Part shown: positions 7,186 to 14,300 of the stretch, in pieces
How the letters are laid out: every line of letters starts with the position of its first letter
How positions within the stretch are numbered: the stretch's first letter is position 1
From: CAYLZO01 sp964387775
Lineage (GTDB): Bacteria; Chloroflexota; Anaerolineae; JAAYZQ01
Reading direction: 5' to 3'
NCBI GenBank assembly: GCA_964387775.1
Contig: CAYLZO010000004.1
Location: forward strand, 1 to 58,778
Length of the DNA stretch: 58,778 nt
The notes under the pieces: model-generated
The model's database searches: none
What the model was told of the DNA's origin: nothing
What the model saw: only the letters and a program-made list of their open reading frames with translations
Position numbers and translations under genes: made by a program

Positions 7186-7611
7186 TCAGTCCCTTTTCAG
7201 TCCATTTCTCAGCGGATTCGGCCCCAATTGGCGGGCCCGCTCCGTCATCTCGGTCGCAATTTCCGCGAATCGAATCCCCTCTGCCGAGGAGAGAAAGTAC
7301 ATCTCCAGCCGCTCCGGCTCCAGGCCGACTTTGGCCAGTAGTTTCTTGGCATGGTTCACCCTTCGTTCGGCGCCGACATTACCTTCCAGGTAATGGCACG
7401 TGCCCTTCAGTCAGCCGGCGACGAACACGGCGTCGGCGCCCCGCTCAAAGGCGCGCAGCAGGTAGAGGACGTCCACCTTGCCGGTGCAGGGCAGGTGCAG
7501 TACCTTGACGTTGGGCGGATAACTCAGCCGCATCGACCCCGCCAGGTCCGCCGCCGCGTAGGCGCAGTAGTGGCAGGCAAAGGCCAGGACTTGGGGTTCA
7601 AAGTCGGTCAT
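7186..7611 (-). CDS. mvhD: MvhD-type [2Fe-2S] electron-transfer subunit, probable selenoprotein
   Basis: The 141-residue frame is complete only if the TGA at 7413-7411 is read as selenocysteine (Sec67). Before it lies a normal MvhD N-terminus (FACHYCAYAAADLAGSMRL, LPCTGKVDVLYLL). After it the frame continues as LKGTCHYLEGNVGAERRV to PNPLRNGLKRD and a second TGA. The paralogue at 16919 aligns throughout, with cysteine of VACPIGNCHH at the TGA site. A SECIS-like hairpin begins 15 nt downstream. MvhD passes electrons to HdrA, and Sec-containing homologues (VhuD) are known in methanogens. The ATG at 7611 follows GAGGAG. A nonsense mutation is the alternative, but the intact downstream frame argues against it. 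Confidence 0.85.
7377..7395 (-). promoter_or_regulatory. bacterial SECIS-like hairpin for mvhD Sec67
   Basis: The stem CATTACC/GGTAATG encloses the loop TGGAA, which begins 22 nt after the TGA and has G at its second position. Bacterial SECIS elements are known to need an apical loop roughly 16-37 nt after the UGA with a G in the first two loop positions, so it fits. Confidence 0.7.
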
Positions 7612-7627
7612 GGTCGGCTCCTCGATA

Positions 7628-7951
7628 CTAGACATACGCCAGATTGGGATCATTGCGGATATGGGCCAACTGCCGTCCCAGATAGGGCAAGGGCGGCAGA
7701 CCGTGCCAACTGCGCAGCAGATGGTAGGTCGGTGAGGTCAGCAAGCGGCTGGCGTCTACCGCCTCGCGCCATTCTGGCTGCCGGATTTTGGCTACGGTAT
7801 CGAGATCGGGCAGCCGGCCGAAATCCCAGGCGGCACAGAGACGCGCCAGGAAATCCACCCGTTCGGCCAGGGTATCCACCGTCGTGGGCGGTTCCACGTC
7901 GGGGTACAGTGCACTGTCTATCCACCTGTTGCTGTTGCTCTCAGAGCGCAT
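7628..7951 (-). CDS. small protein paired with the AbiEii-type gene
   Basis: I do not recognise this 107-residue protein as a named family. It is rich in Leu, Arg and Asp, has no membrane segment and no cysteine cluster. The ATG at 7951 has a strong GGAGGAG 8 nt upstream and overlaps the 3' end of the nucleotidyltransferase gene by 11 nt, so the two are translationally coupled and probably form a two-gene module. It ends 16 nt before the mvhD1 start. Confidence 0.6.
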   Translation of the reverse strand: MRSESNSNRWIDSALYPDVEPPTTVDTLAERVDFLARLCAAWDFGRLPDLDTVAKIRQPEWREAVDASRLLTSPTYHLLRSWHGLPPLPYLGRQLAHIRNDPNLAYV

Positions 7952-8645
7952 ATAACAACTCCTCCACAAACCAACGCCGGACCGTTTCCGCCTCGGCCCG
8001 CTGTTGGGGATCGACGATCTGCATCAGCGGGCGATGCTGGGCAATGCGGGCCAGATGTGTCTCTACGGCCAATCTGGCCCGGCCACGGTCTGTATCGCTG
8101 CCGGCCAACTCCTGGCGGCGTTGCCATAGGTTCCAGCATTGATGCGGCGTGACCAGGCTGGCCTGAGCCAGGGCGTAAATATCACGAAAATCGCGTGGCG
8201 CCCCTCGTTCGACCAGGGCGACCATCTTGCTCGCCACCAGATCTGCAAAGCTATCCAACTGGACATCCGTCCACGGCGCCGGGGCGGATGGCCGCAGTTG
8301 AGCAGAACGGCGCGCGATCTGAAAGCTAAACACCGTCCGTTCAGCCAGTGCAAGTTCGATGCTGATGACGTCCCCCCAGGCGCGAGTTTTGACAGAGCCA
8401 AAGGATTCGAGTGTGGCTTTGACACGTTGGATTACCCGGCGTTGATCCTCTGTCGTAGCCGATACATCCCACCAGGCGTCTACATCGTGGGTGGGACGGT
8501 AATCGAGATAATGCAGCAGGCCCAACCCGCCTCCCACAGAAACCTTGTCGCCCATTCCGCATCTGGCCAGGTCCTGCAAACAAGCCTGCGCGTACTCGGA
8601 TAGATGCGATGGGCGGCGGGGACAAAGCGCCTCATGGTCGTTCAT
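7941..8645 (-). CDS. AbiEii/AbiGii-type nucleotidyltransferase (putative toxin)
   Basis: A 234-residue protein with the nucleotidyltransferase signature VGGGLGLLHYLDYRPTHDVD, where GG and the D-x-D-like acid residues are typical of AbiEii-type enzymes. It also has the family-typical RGAPRDFRDIYAL segment. AbiEii proteins are nucleotide-transferring toxins of abortive-infection or TA modules, usually with an antitoxin upstream. Here the partner gene is downstream. Its ATG overlaps (ATGA) the stop of a translated fragment of mvhD at 8642-8797, which therefore serves as a leader. The start could also be the TTG at 8651. Confidence 0.68.
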   Translation of the reverse strand: MNDHEALCPRRPSHLSEYAQACLQDLARCGMGDKVSVGGGLGLLHYLDYRPTHDVDAWWDVSATTEDQRRVIQRVKATLESFGSVKTRAWGDVISIELALAERTVFSFQIARRSAQLRPSAPAPWTDVQLDSFADLVASKMVALVERGAPRDFRDIYALAQASLVTPHQCWNLWQRRQELAGSDTDRGRARLAVETHLARIAQHRPLMQIVDPQQRAEAETVRRWFVEELLYAL

Positions 8646-8797
8646 GAGCAAATCACTTCAACTCTTCCATCGATATACCCCACGTCCACCTTGACGTTGG
8701 GCGGATAACTCAGCCGCATCGACCCGGCCAGGTCCGCCGCCGCGTAGGCGCAATAGTGGCAGGCAAAGGCCAGCACTTGGGGCTCAAAGCTTGTCAT
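8642..8797 (-). pseudogene. mvhD 5'-end fragment acting as leader frame, copy A
   Basis: The first 36 codons match mvhD1 almost exactly, including the GGAGCCGACC upstream of the ATG. A 27-nt deletion between two ACCTTG repeats joins NVK directly to VDVGYI. The frame then drifts and stops at TGA, overlapping the ATG of the AbiEii-type gene. The DNA similarity shows a recent partial duplication of mvhD. Confidence 0.85.
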
Positions 8798-8806
8798 GGT
8801 CGGCTC

Positions 8807-9121
8807 CTAGTCCATTCTGGGCTTGAAGTTAACGTCGTCTCGCCTGACTCGCAAGAGTGTGGCGTATTCTTCGGGCGGCAGATTACCGTCGCAGGCTCGA
8901 GCAAACTCGCTTTGGTGTAGGCGGATCTGCCTGAGCACCGATGCATAGGTCTTGGGCGGAATGTCCCGTCTTTTTGCTGGCAGCATAGTGCGTGTTTTCA
9001 AACCATCCAACAAAAAGACAAACCAGCGATGGTTGCCCTTGCCTCGGCGTGGTTCTTCCACGAACCCCAGCCTTCTCAGGCACCTGACCAATTCGCGAGT
9101 CGAGTACGATTTGCGGCTCAT
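8807..9121 (-). CDS. hicA: HicA-type mRNA interferase toxin
   Basis: A 104-residue HicA-like protein with the double-stranded RNA-binding-like fold. STRELVRCLRRLGFVEEPRRGKGNHRWFVF contains the catalytic His in G-x-G-N-H. The C-terminus is longer than in minimal HicA (60 residues). The start overlaps the HicB stop by 4 nt. The antitoxin-then-toxin order is the less common one for hicAB. The pair lies between two mvhD 5'-end fragments. Confidence 0.72.
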   Translation of the reverse strand: MSRKSYSTRELVRCLRRLGFVEEPRRGKGNHRWFVFLLDGLKTRTMLPAKRRDIPPKTYASVLRQIRLHQSEFARACDGNLPPEEYATLLRVRRDDVNFKPRMD

Positions 9122-9423
9122 GCCAGCGATGGCTCCACGTCCGCTTGCTCGAAGAAGAGTGGAAGGAAGATCATCGCCGGCTGCGTTGCTTCGGCAGGTT
9201 CCTCCACTCGGAAGTAGCGATAGAGCCTCAAGTGTTCTTGACTGGCCTGATCCAATTGGCCTTCATTCGCGACGAGATACAGGTAGTATTCTTCGACAGC
9301 AGACGCCAGATTCTCTCTGGCTTCTTCCCGGGTATCTCCACATGTAACCAGGTCCAACTCCGGACAGTAAACTGTGACGCCAGTTTCTTCTGTTGTCACT
9401 TCAAACGTCAAGGGCATGGGCAT
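9118..9423 (-). CDS. hicB: HicB-type antitoxin
   Basis: A 101-residue HicB-fold protein (FEVTTEETGVTVYCPELDLVTCGDTREEARENLASAVEEYYLYL) that matches the partly degraded RNase H-like domain of HicB. No clear DNA-binding domain is added at the C-terminus. The ATG at 9423 is set by AAGGAG seven nt upstream. That Shine-Dalgarno lies inside the end of the mvhD 5' fragment at 9428-9511, so the antitoxin's translation start is partly borrowed from mvhD. Confidence 0.75.
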   Translation of the reverse strand: MPMPLTFEVTTEETGVTVYCPELDLVTCGDTREEARENLASAVEEYYLYLVANEGQLDQASQEHLRLYRYFRVEEPAEATQPAMIFLPLFFEQADVEPSLA

Positions 9424-9427
9424 TTTG

Positions 9428-9511
9428 TCAACTCCTTCGTGCCAGATCCGCCGCCGCGTAGGCGCAGTAGTGGCAGGCAAAGGCCAGGACTTGGGGTTCA
9501 AAGTCATTCAT
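9428..9511 (-). pseudogene. mvhD 5'-end fragment acting as leader frame, copy B
   Basis: A 27-codon frame starting ATGAATGAC whose codons 3-23 are nearly identical in DNA to mvhD1 (DFEPQVLAFACHYCAYAAA). It stops with TGA 4 nt before the hicB ATG and ends in the AAGGAG that serves hicB. Similarity starts at the ribosome binding site, as in copy A. Confidence 0.85.
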
Positions 9512-9537
9512 AGTCGGTTCCTCCCACCAATCGCTGG

Positions 9538-9720
9538 CTAGGTTTCATCCCTCAGCATCTTGATGATGTGTCTCGCCAGATGCTTTTTGATTTCCCTGTG
9601 ACGAGGAACAGGTTGAGATGCTTTTGTCTTTGGGTTCTGATACCAGTCGTGTTTTGCTCCATGACGAATGAACACGCAGCCCATCTTTTCCAATTCGCGG
9701 ATCAAGTCCTTGCGTTTCAT
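9538..9720 (-). CDS. hicA: HicA toxin (short form)
   Basis: A 60-residue canonical HicA: MKRKDLIRELEKMGCVFIRHG, then KHDWYQNPKTKASQPVPRHREI with catalytic His, and IKKHLARHIIKML. This is the usual length and motif order. It is an mRNA-cleaving toxin blocked by HicB. Its ATG overlaps the preceding antitoxin stop (ATGA). It directly precedes mvhD fragment B. Confidence 0.88.
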   Translation of the reverse strand: MKRKDLIRELEKMGCVFIRHGAKHDWYQNPKTKASQPVPRHREIKKHLARHIIKMLRDET

Positions 9721-9908
9721 GCTATGGCCAATTCGGCAACCCTTCGAACATTGGGGATGCTCCCGCTGACAAGTTCCAAGTAGATGTCTCGCAGGTTTTC
9801 TTCCAACTCTTCTATCGTTTCACCTTGGGTCCAGTAGTCGGGGTATGTCTCCAGGTAGCCAAGCCACATATCTTTGTCTTGCCAGTAGACATATTTGGTC
9901 GTTTCCAT
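9717..9908 (-). CDS. hicB: HicB antitoxin (short form)
   Basis: A 63-residue HicB domain alone: VYWQDKDMWLGYLETYPDYWTQGETIEELEENLRDIYLEL is the characteristic strand-strand-helix of HicB. No DNA-binding tail is present. GGAGAAAAAAGACT before the ATG gives a good ribosome binding site. It forms a TA pair with the overlapping hicA. Confidence 0.85.
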   Translation of the reverse strand: METTKYVYWQDKDMWLGYLETYPDYWTQGETIEELEENLRDIYLELVSGSIPNVRRVAELAIA

Positions 9909-9938
9909 AGTCTTTTTTCTCCAAACTATTCCACTGCA

Positions 9939-10250
9939 TCATGCCACCCGCACGCCGGTCCGTTTGATCTCGCTGACGAGCGGATCGTTGGCGTCGAAAT
10001 CCTCCGGCGTGTACGGATTGGGCTCGATCCGGTCGTCGATCCTGGCTGCCAGGCGCATAAGGTTGAGCCGTGCCTCAAACCGGTTGCCAAAGTCCGGCGA
10101 AACGACGGCCAGGTCGATGTCGCTCCATTCGGTGGCCGTACTCCTGGCGTGGGAGCCATAGACGTATGCTGCCTGGACTCGCTGCTGTCGTTGCAGCTCT
10201 TCCAGGAACTGCTCGATACTTTGCGCTATAGCACCTGGGAGCACAGCCAT
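9939..10250 (-). CDS. minimal nucleotidyltransferase (MNT domain)
   Basis: A 103-residue MNT protein with the signature YVYGSHARSTATEWSDIDLAVVS (GS-x10-DxD). MNT proteins usually act as antitoxins that AMPylate a HEPN toxin, but no HEPN gene is adjacent, so this one is orphaned. I place the start at ATG 10250, preceded by AAGGAAG. An in-frame TTG at 10298 would prepend residues that are really the HdrA1 C-terminus (QHFADEQVLAKEEAL). The gene thus took its translation start from a piece of hdrA1. Confidence 0.8.
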   Translation of the reverse strand: MAVLPGAIAQSIEQFLEELQRQQRVQAAYVYGSHARSTATEWSDIDLAVVSPDFGNRFEARLNLMRLAARIDDRIEPNPYTPEDFDANDPLVSEIKRTGVRVA

Positions 10251-10340
10251 CAACGCTTCTTCCTTGGCCAACACCTGCTCGTCGGCAAAATGCTGCAACT
10301 GGATGGCCTTGGCCAGGCAGATGCCGCAGCCACGGCAATT
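10251..10340 (-). pseudogene. hdrA1 3'-end fragment
   Basis: This stretch encodes CRGCGICLAKAIQLQHF and DEQVLAKEEAL. It matches the HdrA1 C-terminal ferredoxin end apart from a 12-nt deletion (PAEC lost) and a few substitutions. It runs in frame into the MNT gene and lies about 1 kb downstream of the intact hdrA1 3' end. Confidence 0.85.
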
Positions 10341-10343
10341 GCG

Positions 10344-10551
10344 TCAACTCGAATGTTGCACACTCTGGACCAACTGAATGTTGACCCTGAGCCATTCGTT
10401 CACCAACTCCTGGATGTTGACGCCTTTCTCGTCTGCGAGCTTGGTGAGAAAGTCATCGACGTCTTGCTCAAGGTAGACCGGAAAACTGAATTCCACGTCA
10501 GGATGGTAGAACTTGCCACGTTCAGCTTTGGAAAAGTCGTATTTAGGCAAA
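10344..10551 (-). CDS. CopG/BrnA-like antitoxin-type protein
   Basis: A 68-residue protein read from TTG at 10551, with GGAGAAGG just upstream: SKAERGKFYHPDVEFSFPVYL, then DDFLTKLADEKGVNIQELVNEWLR. The second half resembles the ribbon-helix-helix core of CopG-type antitoxins. It overlaps the end of the DUF2283 gene by 9 nt. No RNase toxin is next to it, so the pair with DUF2283 may itself be the module. The non-ATG start is supported by the Shine-Dalgarno. Confidence 0.6.
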
Positions 10552-10794
10552 GACCTTCTCCACTTCCTGAGGTAGGTTGAACTGCGCCTGGATCGGCGTG
10601 ACGACGCGCTCGGCTGCTCGGAGCGCAAAGTCGAGAATGGTAAAGCCCACCACCTCCCCAGAGTCGGGATCCAGCCGCACCAGCAATCCATCATCCTGCT
10701 CGACGCATATGGATGGGGCGAAATCACCCAAAGAGACGTACAAAATGTCTTCTCCTTGGTCGTAGTGACAGATCAGCATTTTGCCCTTGTCCAT
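10543..10794 (-). CDS. DUF2283 small protein
   Basis: An 83-residue DUF2283 protein: CHYDQGEDILYVSLGDF, VEQDDGLLVRLDPDSGEVVGFTILDF. These are the two beta-hairpin motifs that define the family. The role is unknown, but such genes frequently sit in TA-like pairs. The start is uncertain between ATG 10794 and TTG 10803, the latter overlapping the YgiT stop. Confidence 0.75.
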   Translation of the reverse strand: MDKGKMLICHYDQGEDILYVSLGDFAPSICVEQDDGLLVRLDPDSGEVVGFTILDFALRAAERVVTPIQAQFNLPQEVEKVFA

Positions 10795-10799
10795 GCCCG

Positions 10800-11042
10800 T
10801 CAAGCAACTGTGGCAAACTGCCGAACTGGCACTTGGATCTCGCGTTGAATTCCCTCTCGCGATGCGGCAAGCTGCGCCATGCCATCGTACACTTGGCCGT
10901 CAAAGTACAACTCGCCGCAGCGCTGGCACACACCAGCCGGAACGTCAAGAAAGATATTCAGTTCCTCACCCCACCAAAACTCGGTCTTGATCTGTTGCTC
11001 GATTACTTTTCCACCACAGAAAGAGCATTTGGCATATTCCAT
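10800..11042 (-). CDS. YgiT-type zinc-finger protein
   Basis: An 80-residue protein with a zinc finger of two CxxC motifs (CSFCGGKV, CQRCGELYFDG), as in the N-terminal half of MqsA/YgiT antitoxins. The helix-turn-helix half is absent. ATG 11042 follows GGGGAG with 7-nt spacing. It is coupled to the DUF4258 gene 16 nt upstream, a pair that recurs in genomes as a probable TA module. Confidence 0.78.
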   Translation of the reverse strand: MEYAKCSFCGGKVIEQQIKTEFWWGEELNIFLDVPAGVCQRCGELYFDGQVYDGMAQLAASREGIQREIQVPVRQFATVA

Positions 11043-11058
11043 AACTTGTCTCCCCTCT

Positions 11059-11340
11059 TTACTTTGGGGGCGCCACTGTGATGACACGGATCTTGCCATG
11101 CACCACAGTACAAACCAATTCCACTGCCTGGTATCCTTTGGCTCGCCCCAATACTGTCACCGTCGGATTGGGCCAAGCGTCCGGATCCTCGTCCACGATT
11201 TCGCCGGAATAGATGGCCGATGCGATGTGCTCCAGCATAAGCTTCCGTTTCATACATCGTCGTGCAGCGTGACGGGTTAGCTCGATCTTGCCCACCGTTG
11301 CCAGTTCCCGAAGCAACGCAATGCTGATTCCCTCATCCAC
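11059..11340 (-). CDS. DUF4258 small protein (putative toxin)
   Basis: About 93 residues with the DUF4258 core: KIELTRHAARRCMKRKLMLEHI, then NPTVTVLGRAKGYQAVELVC. The RHA and GR-x-KG-type residues resemble RelE/BrnT-like RNases, so it is the probable toxin partner of the YgiT-type gene. I favour GTG 11340 because AAGGAG lies 7 nt upstream; GTG 11346 is too close. It begins 11 nt after the hdrA1 stop. Confidence 0.7.
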   Translation of the reverse strand: MDEGISIALLRELATVGKIELTRHAARRCMKRKLMLEHIASAIYSGEIVDEDPDAWPNPTVTVLGRAKGYQAVELVCTVVHGKIRVITVAPPK

Positions 11341-11351
11341 GAACACGCTCC

Positions 11352-14300
11352 TTATGCTGCCAGCGCCACCTCAATCGCCTCAAACAGCGCCTCTTCCTTG
11401 GCCAACACCTGCTCGTCGGTGAAATGCTGCAATTGGATGGCCTTGGCCGGGCACTCGGCCGGGCAGAGGCCGCAGCCCCGGCAGGCCGCCGCCGTGATCT
11501 CGGCCGCGCCCATAATCTCGCCCACGCCGACCAGCGCCGGGTTGATGACCGCCGCGCCAAAGGGACAGATGCGCACGCAGGTCAGGCAGGCCGTGCACTT
11601 GGCCGGATCGACCACGGCCACGACGCCGCCCACCTCCAGCTCGTCCTTCGACAGGATGCTGGCCGCTCGTGCCGCCGCCGCGCCCGCCTGGGCGATGGTC
11701 TCGTCCAGCAGCTTGGGATAGTGGCAGGCGCCGGCCAGGAACACGCCCTCGGCCGGGAACTCGACCGGCTGGAGCTTGACGTGAGCTTCCAGAAAGAAGC
11801 CCTCCAGCGTGCACGAGAACTTGAGCAGCTCGGCCAGCGCCTTGCTGCCCTCGGCCGGGACGACCGCCTCCGACAGCACCAACAGGTCGGGTTGGAGCGT
11901 CACCGGCTGGCCCAGCACCTCGTCCTGGACGGTGATGCTCAGGTGGCCGCTTGTCCTGAGCGAAGTCGAAGGACCTGTGCTGACCTCCGGCTGGCTGCCC
12001 TCCGCGTACCGCAGAAAGACGACGCCCGCCTCCCGCGCCTGGGTGTAAATCGCCTCCTGAAAGCCGTAGGTGCGGATGTCGCGGTTGTAGAGCACAAAGA
12101 CCTGCGTCGCCGGATTCAGCTCTTTCAGCCGCAGCGCGTTCTTGGCCGCCACCGAGCAGCAGATGCGGCTGCAATAGAATTCGTCGTCTCGGTCATCCTC
12201 GTTCCAGGGGCCGACGCACTGCAACATCACGACGGTGTTTGGGAAATTGGTAGATTGGTGGATTGGTAGATTGGTAGATTGGTGGATTGGTAGATTGGTA
12301 GATTGGTAGTTTGGTAAATTGGGGGCTTGCCTCTCGGTTTCCCAATTTCCCAGTTTCCCAGTTTCCCAATCTACCAATTTCCCACGTTCCAAGTCGCCCT
12401 GGGTGAGGATGCGCGGATCGCTGCCCAGCCCGAAAGCATTCCCCCGGTACTCCCGCCCACCGGTGGCGACGATGGTCACGCCGTGCTCGATTAGTCGCTG
12501 CGTCGGATCGGCGCTCCCGTTGGTCGAGGCCAGCGTGCTCTTGAAATTGCCCACGAACCCTTCCGACTTGACCACCCGCTGGCCGGTCAGCACCTCGATG
12601 CGTGGGTGGCCGGTGACGCGGGCGATCAGGTCGGACAGGAAAGCCTTCACGTCGCCGCCGTCGGCGCTGCGCGATAGGATGCGGGCGTAGCCGCCCAACT
12701 CACCCTCCCGCTCGACCAGGGTCACGTCGTAGCCCTGCTCGGCCAGGTTGAGGGCCGCCGTCATCCCGGCCACCCCGCCGCCGATGACCAGCGCGCTGTG
12801 GAACAGGCCCTGGTCCTGGGTGTAGAGCGGCCGCAAGCGCCGCGAGCGGGCCACGGCCATGCGCGTCAGGTCGCGGGCCTTGGCCGTCGCCAGCTCGGGC
12901 CACTGGGCGTGGACCCACGAGTCCTGGTCGCGGATGTTGGCCATCTCGAACAGGTAGGGGTTCAGCCCCGCCTCGCGGATGGTGTCGCGGAAGATCGGCT
13001 CGTGGGTGCGCGGCGTGCAGGATGAGACGATGACCCGGTTCAGGTTGTGCTCGGCCACCCGCTCCTGGATCAACTTTAGCGAGTCGGCGGAGCAGGTGTA
13101 CAGCGTATTCTCGGCGTGGACGACGTCCGGCAGCGTGGCCGCGTACTCGGTCACGTCGGCCACGTCCACCACGCCGGCGATGTTGCTGCCGCAACTGCAA
13201 ATGAACACACCCACCCGCGGCTCGTCCTCGGGCTTGACCTCGATCTCGGGCGGATAGGCGGCCGGGCTGACCAGCGTGCCCCGCGCCTCGCCAATCGTCG
13301 CCAGAGCAGCGGAGGCCGCGCCGCCGGCCTCGATGACGCTGTCGGGGATGTCCTTCGGCTCGGCGAACGCGCCGCAGACATAGACGCCGGGCCGCGTCGT
13401 CTCCACCGGGTGGAAGGGCCGGGTGCGGGCGAATCCCCACTGGTCCAGCTCGATGCCCACCGCCTCGGCCAGCGCCGCCGCGCTTTCGGGCCGCTCCATG
13501 CCCACGCTGAGCACGGCCAGGTCAAAGCGCTCGCGACCCAGCTTGCCGTCGTCGGTCACGAAATCAATCAAAACCTCGCGGGTCTTGGGGTCCTCTTTCA
13601 GCGCCGAAATCTTGCAGCGGTGGTAGTGGATGCCCTGGGCCTTGCCCCGCTCGAAATAGGCGTCGAACCCCTTGCTGAAGGCGCGCATGTCGATCTGGAA
13701 GACGTGGACCTCGACGCCGGGCACGTGGTCCATGGCCAGCATCGCTTCCTTGGTGGCGTACATGCAGCAGATGGACGAGCAGTAGTCGTGCTCCTTGTCC
13801 CGCGAGCCGACGCACTGCAAGAAGGCGATGCGCTGTGGCTCCGCGTGGTCGGAGAGGCGGCCGATGTGGCCCTCCGTCGGGCCGGAGGCGCTGAGCAGCC
13901 GCTCGAATTGCAGCGCGGTGACGACGTTGGGGTAGCGCCCGTAGCCCAGCTCGGCGGCCCGCTCGGCGTCGAACAGGCGGTAGCCGGGGGCCAGCACCAC
14001 CGCGCCGACCTCCAGCGTCTCCTCGTAGGGCGCTTGCTGGTGGTCGATGGCGTGGGCCTTGCAGGCCAGCACGCACTGGTAACACTCGGAGCACAGGCCG
14101 CAGCTCAGGCAGCGCTCGGCCTCGGCCAGGGCCTGGGCCTCGCTCAGCGCCAGCTCGACCTCGCGGAAATCGCCCACGCGGTCGGCCACGGGCGACTTGG
14201 GCGTCTCGACGCGGGGTGCCAGGTCCACCTCGCCGCGGGCGACCATCTCGTCGATCTTGCCGTGGCTCAGCTCGGTGGTGGGCAGGGGCAGCAGTTCGCG

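Noticed and set aside
12241..12375. Possible CRISPR array
   Set aside because: The 8-bp-type units have no unique spacers and lie inside the open frame of hdrA1; no cas genes are present.
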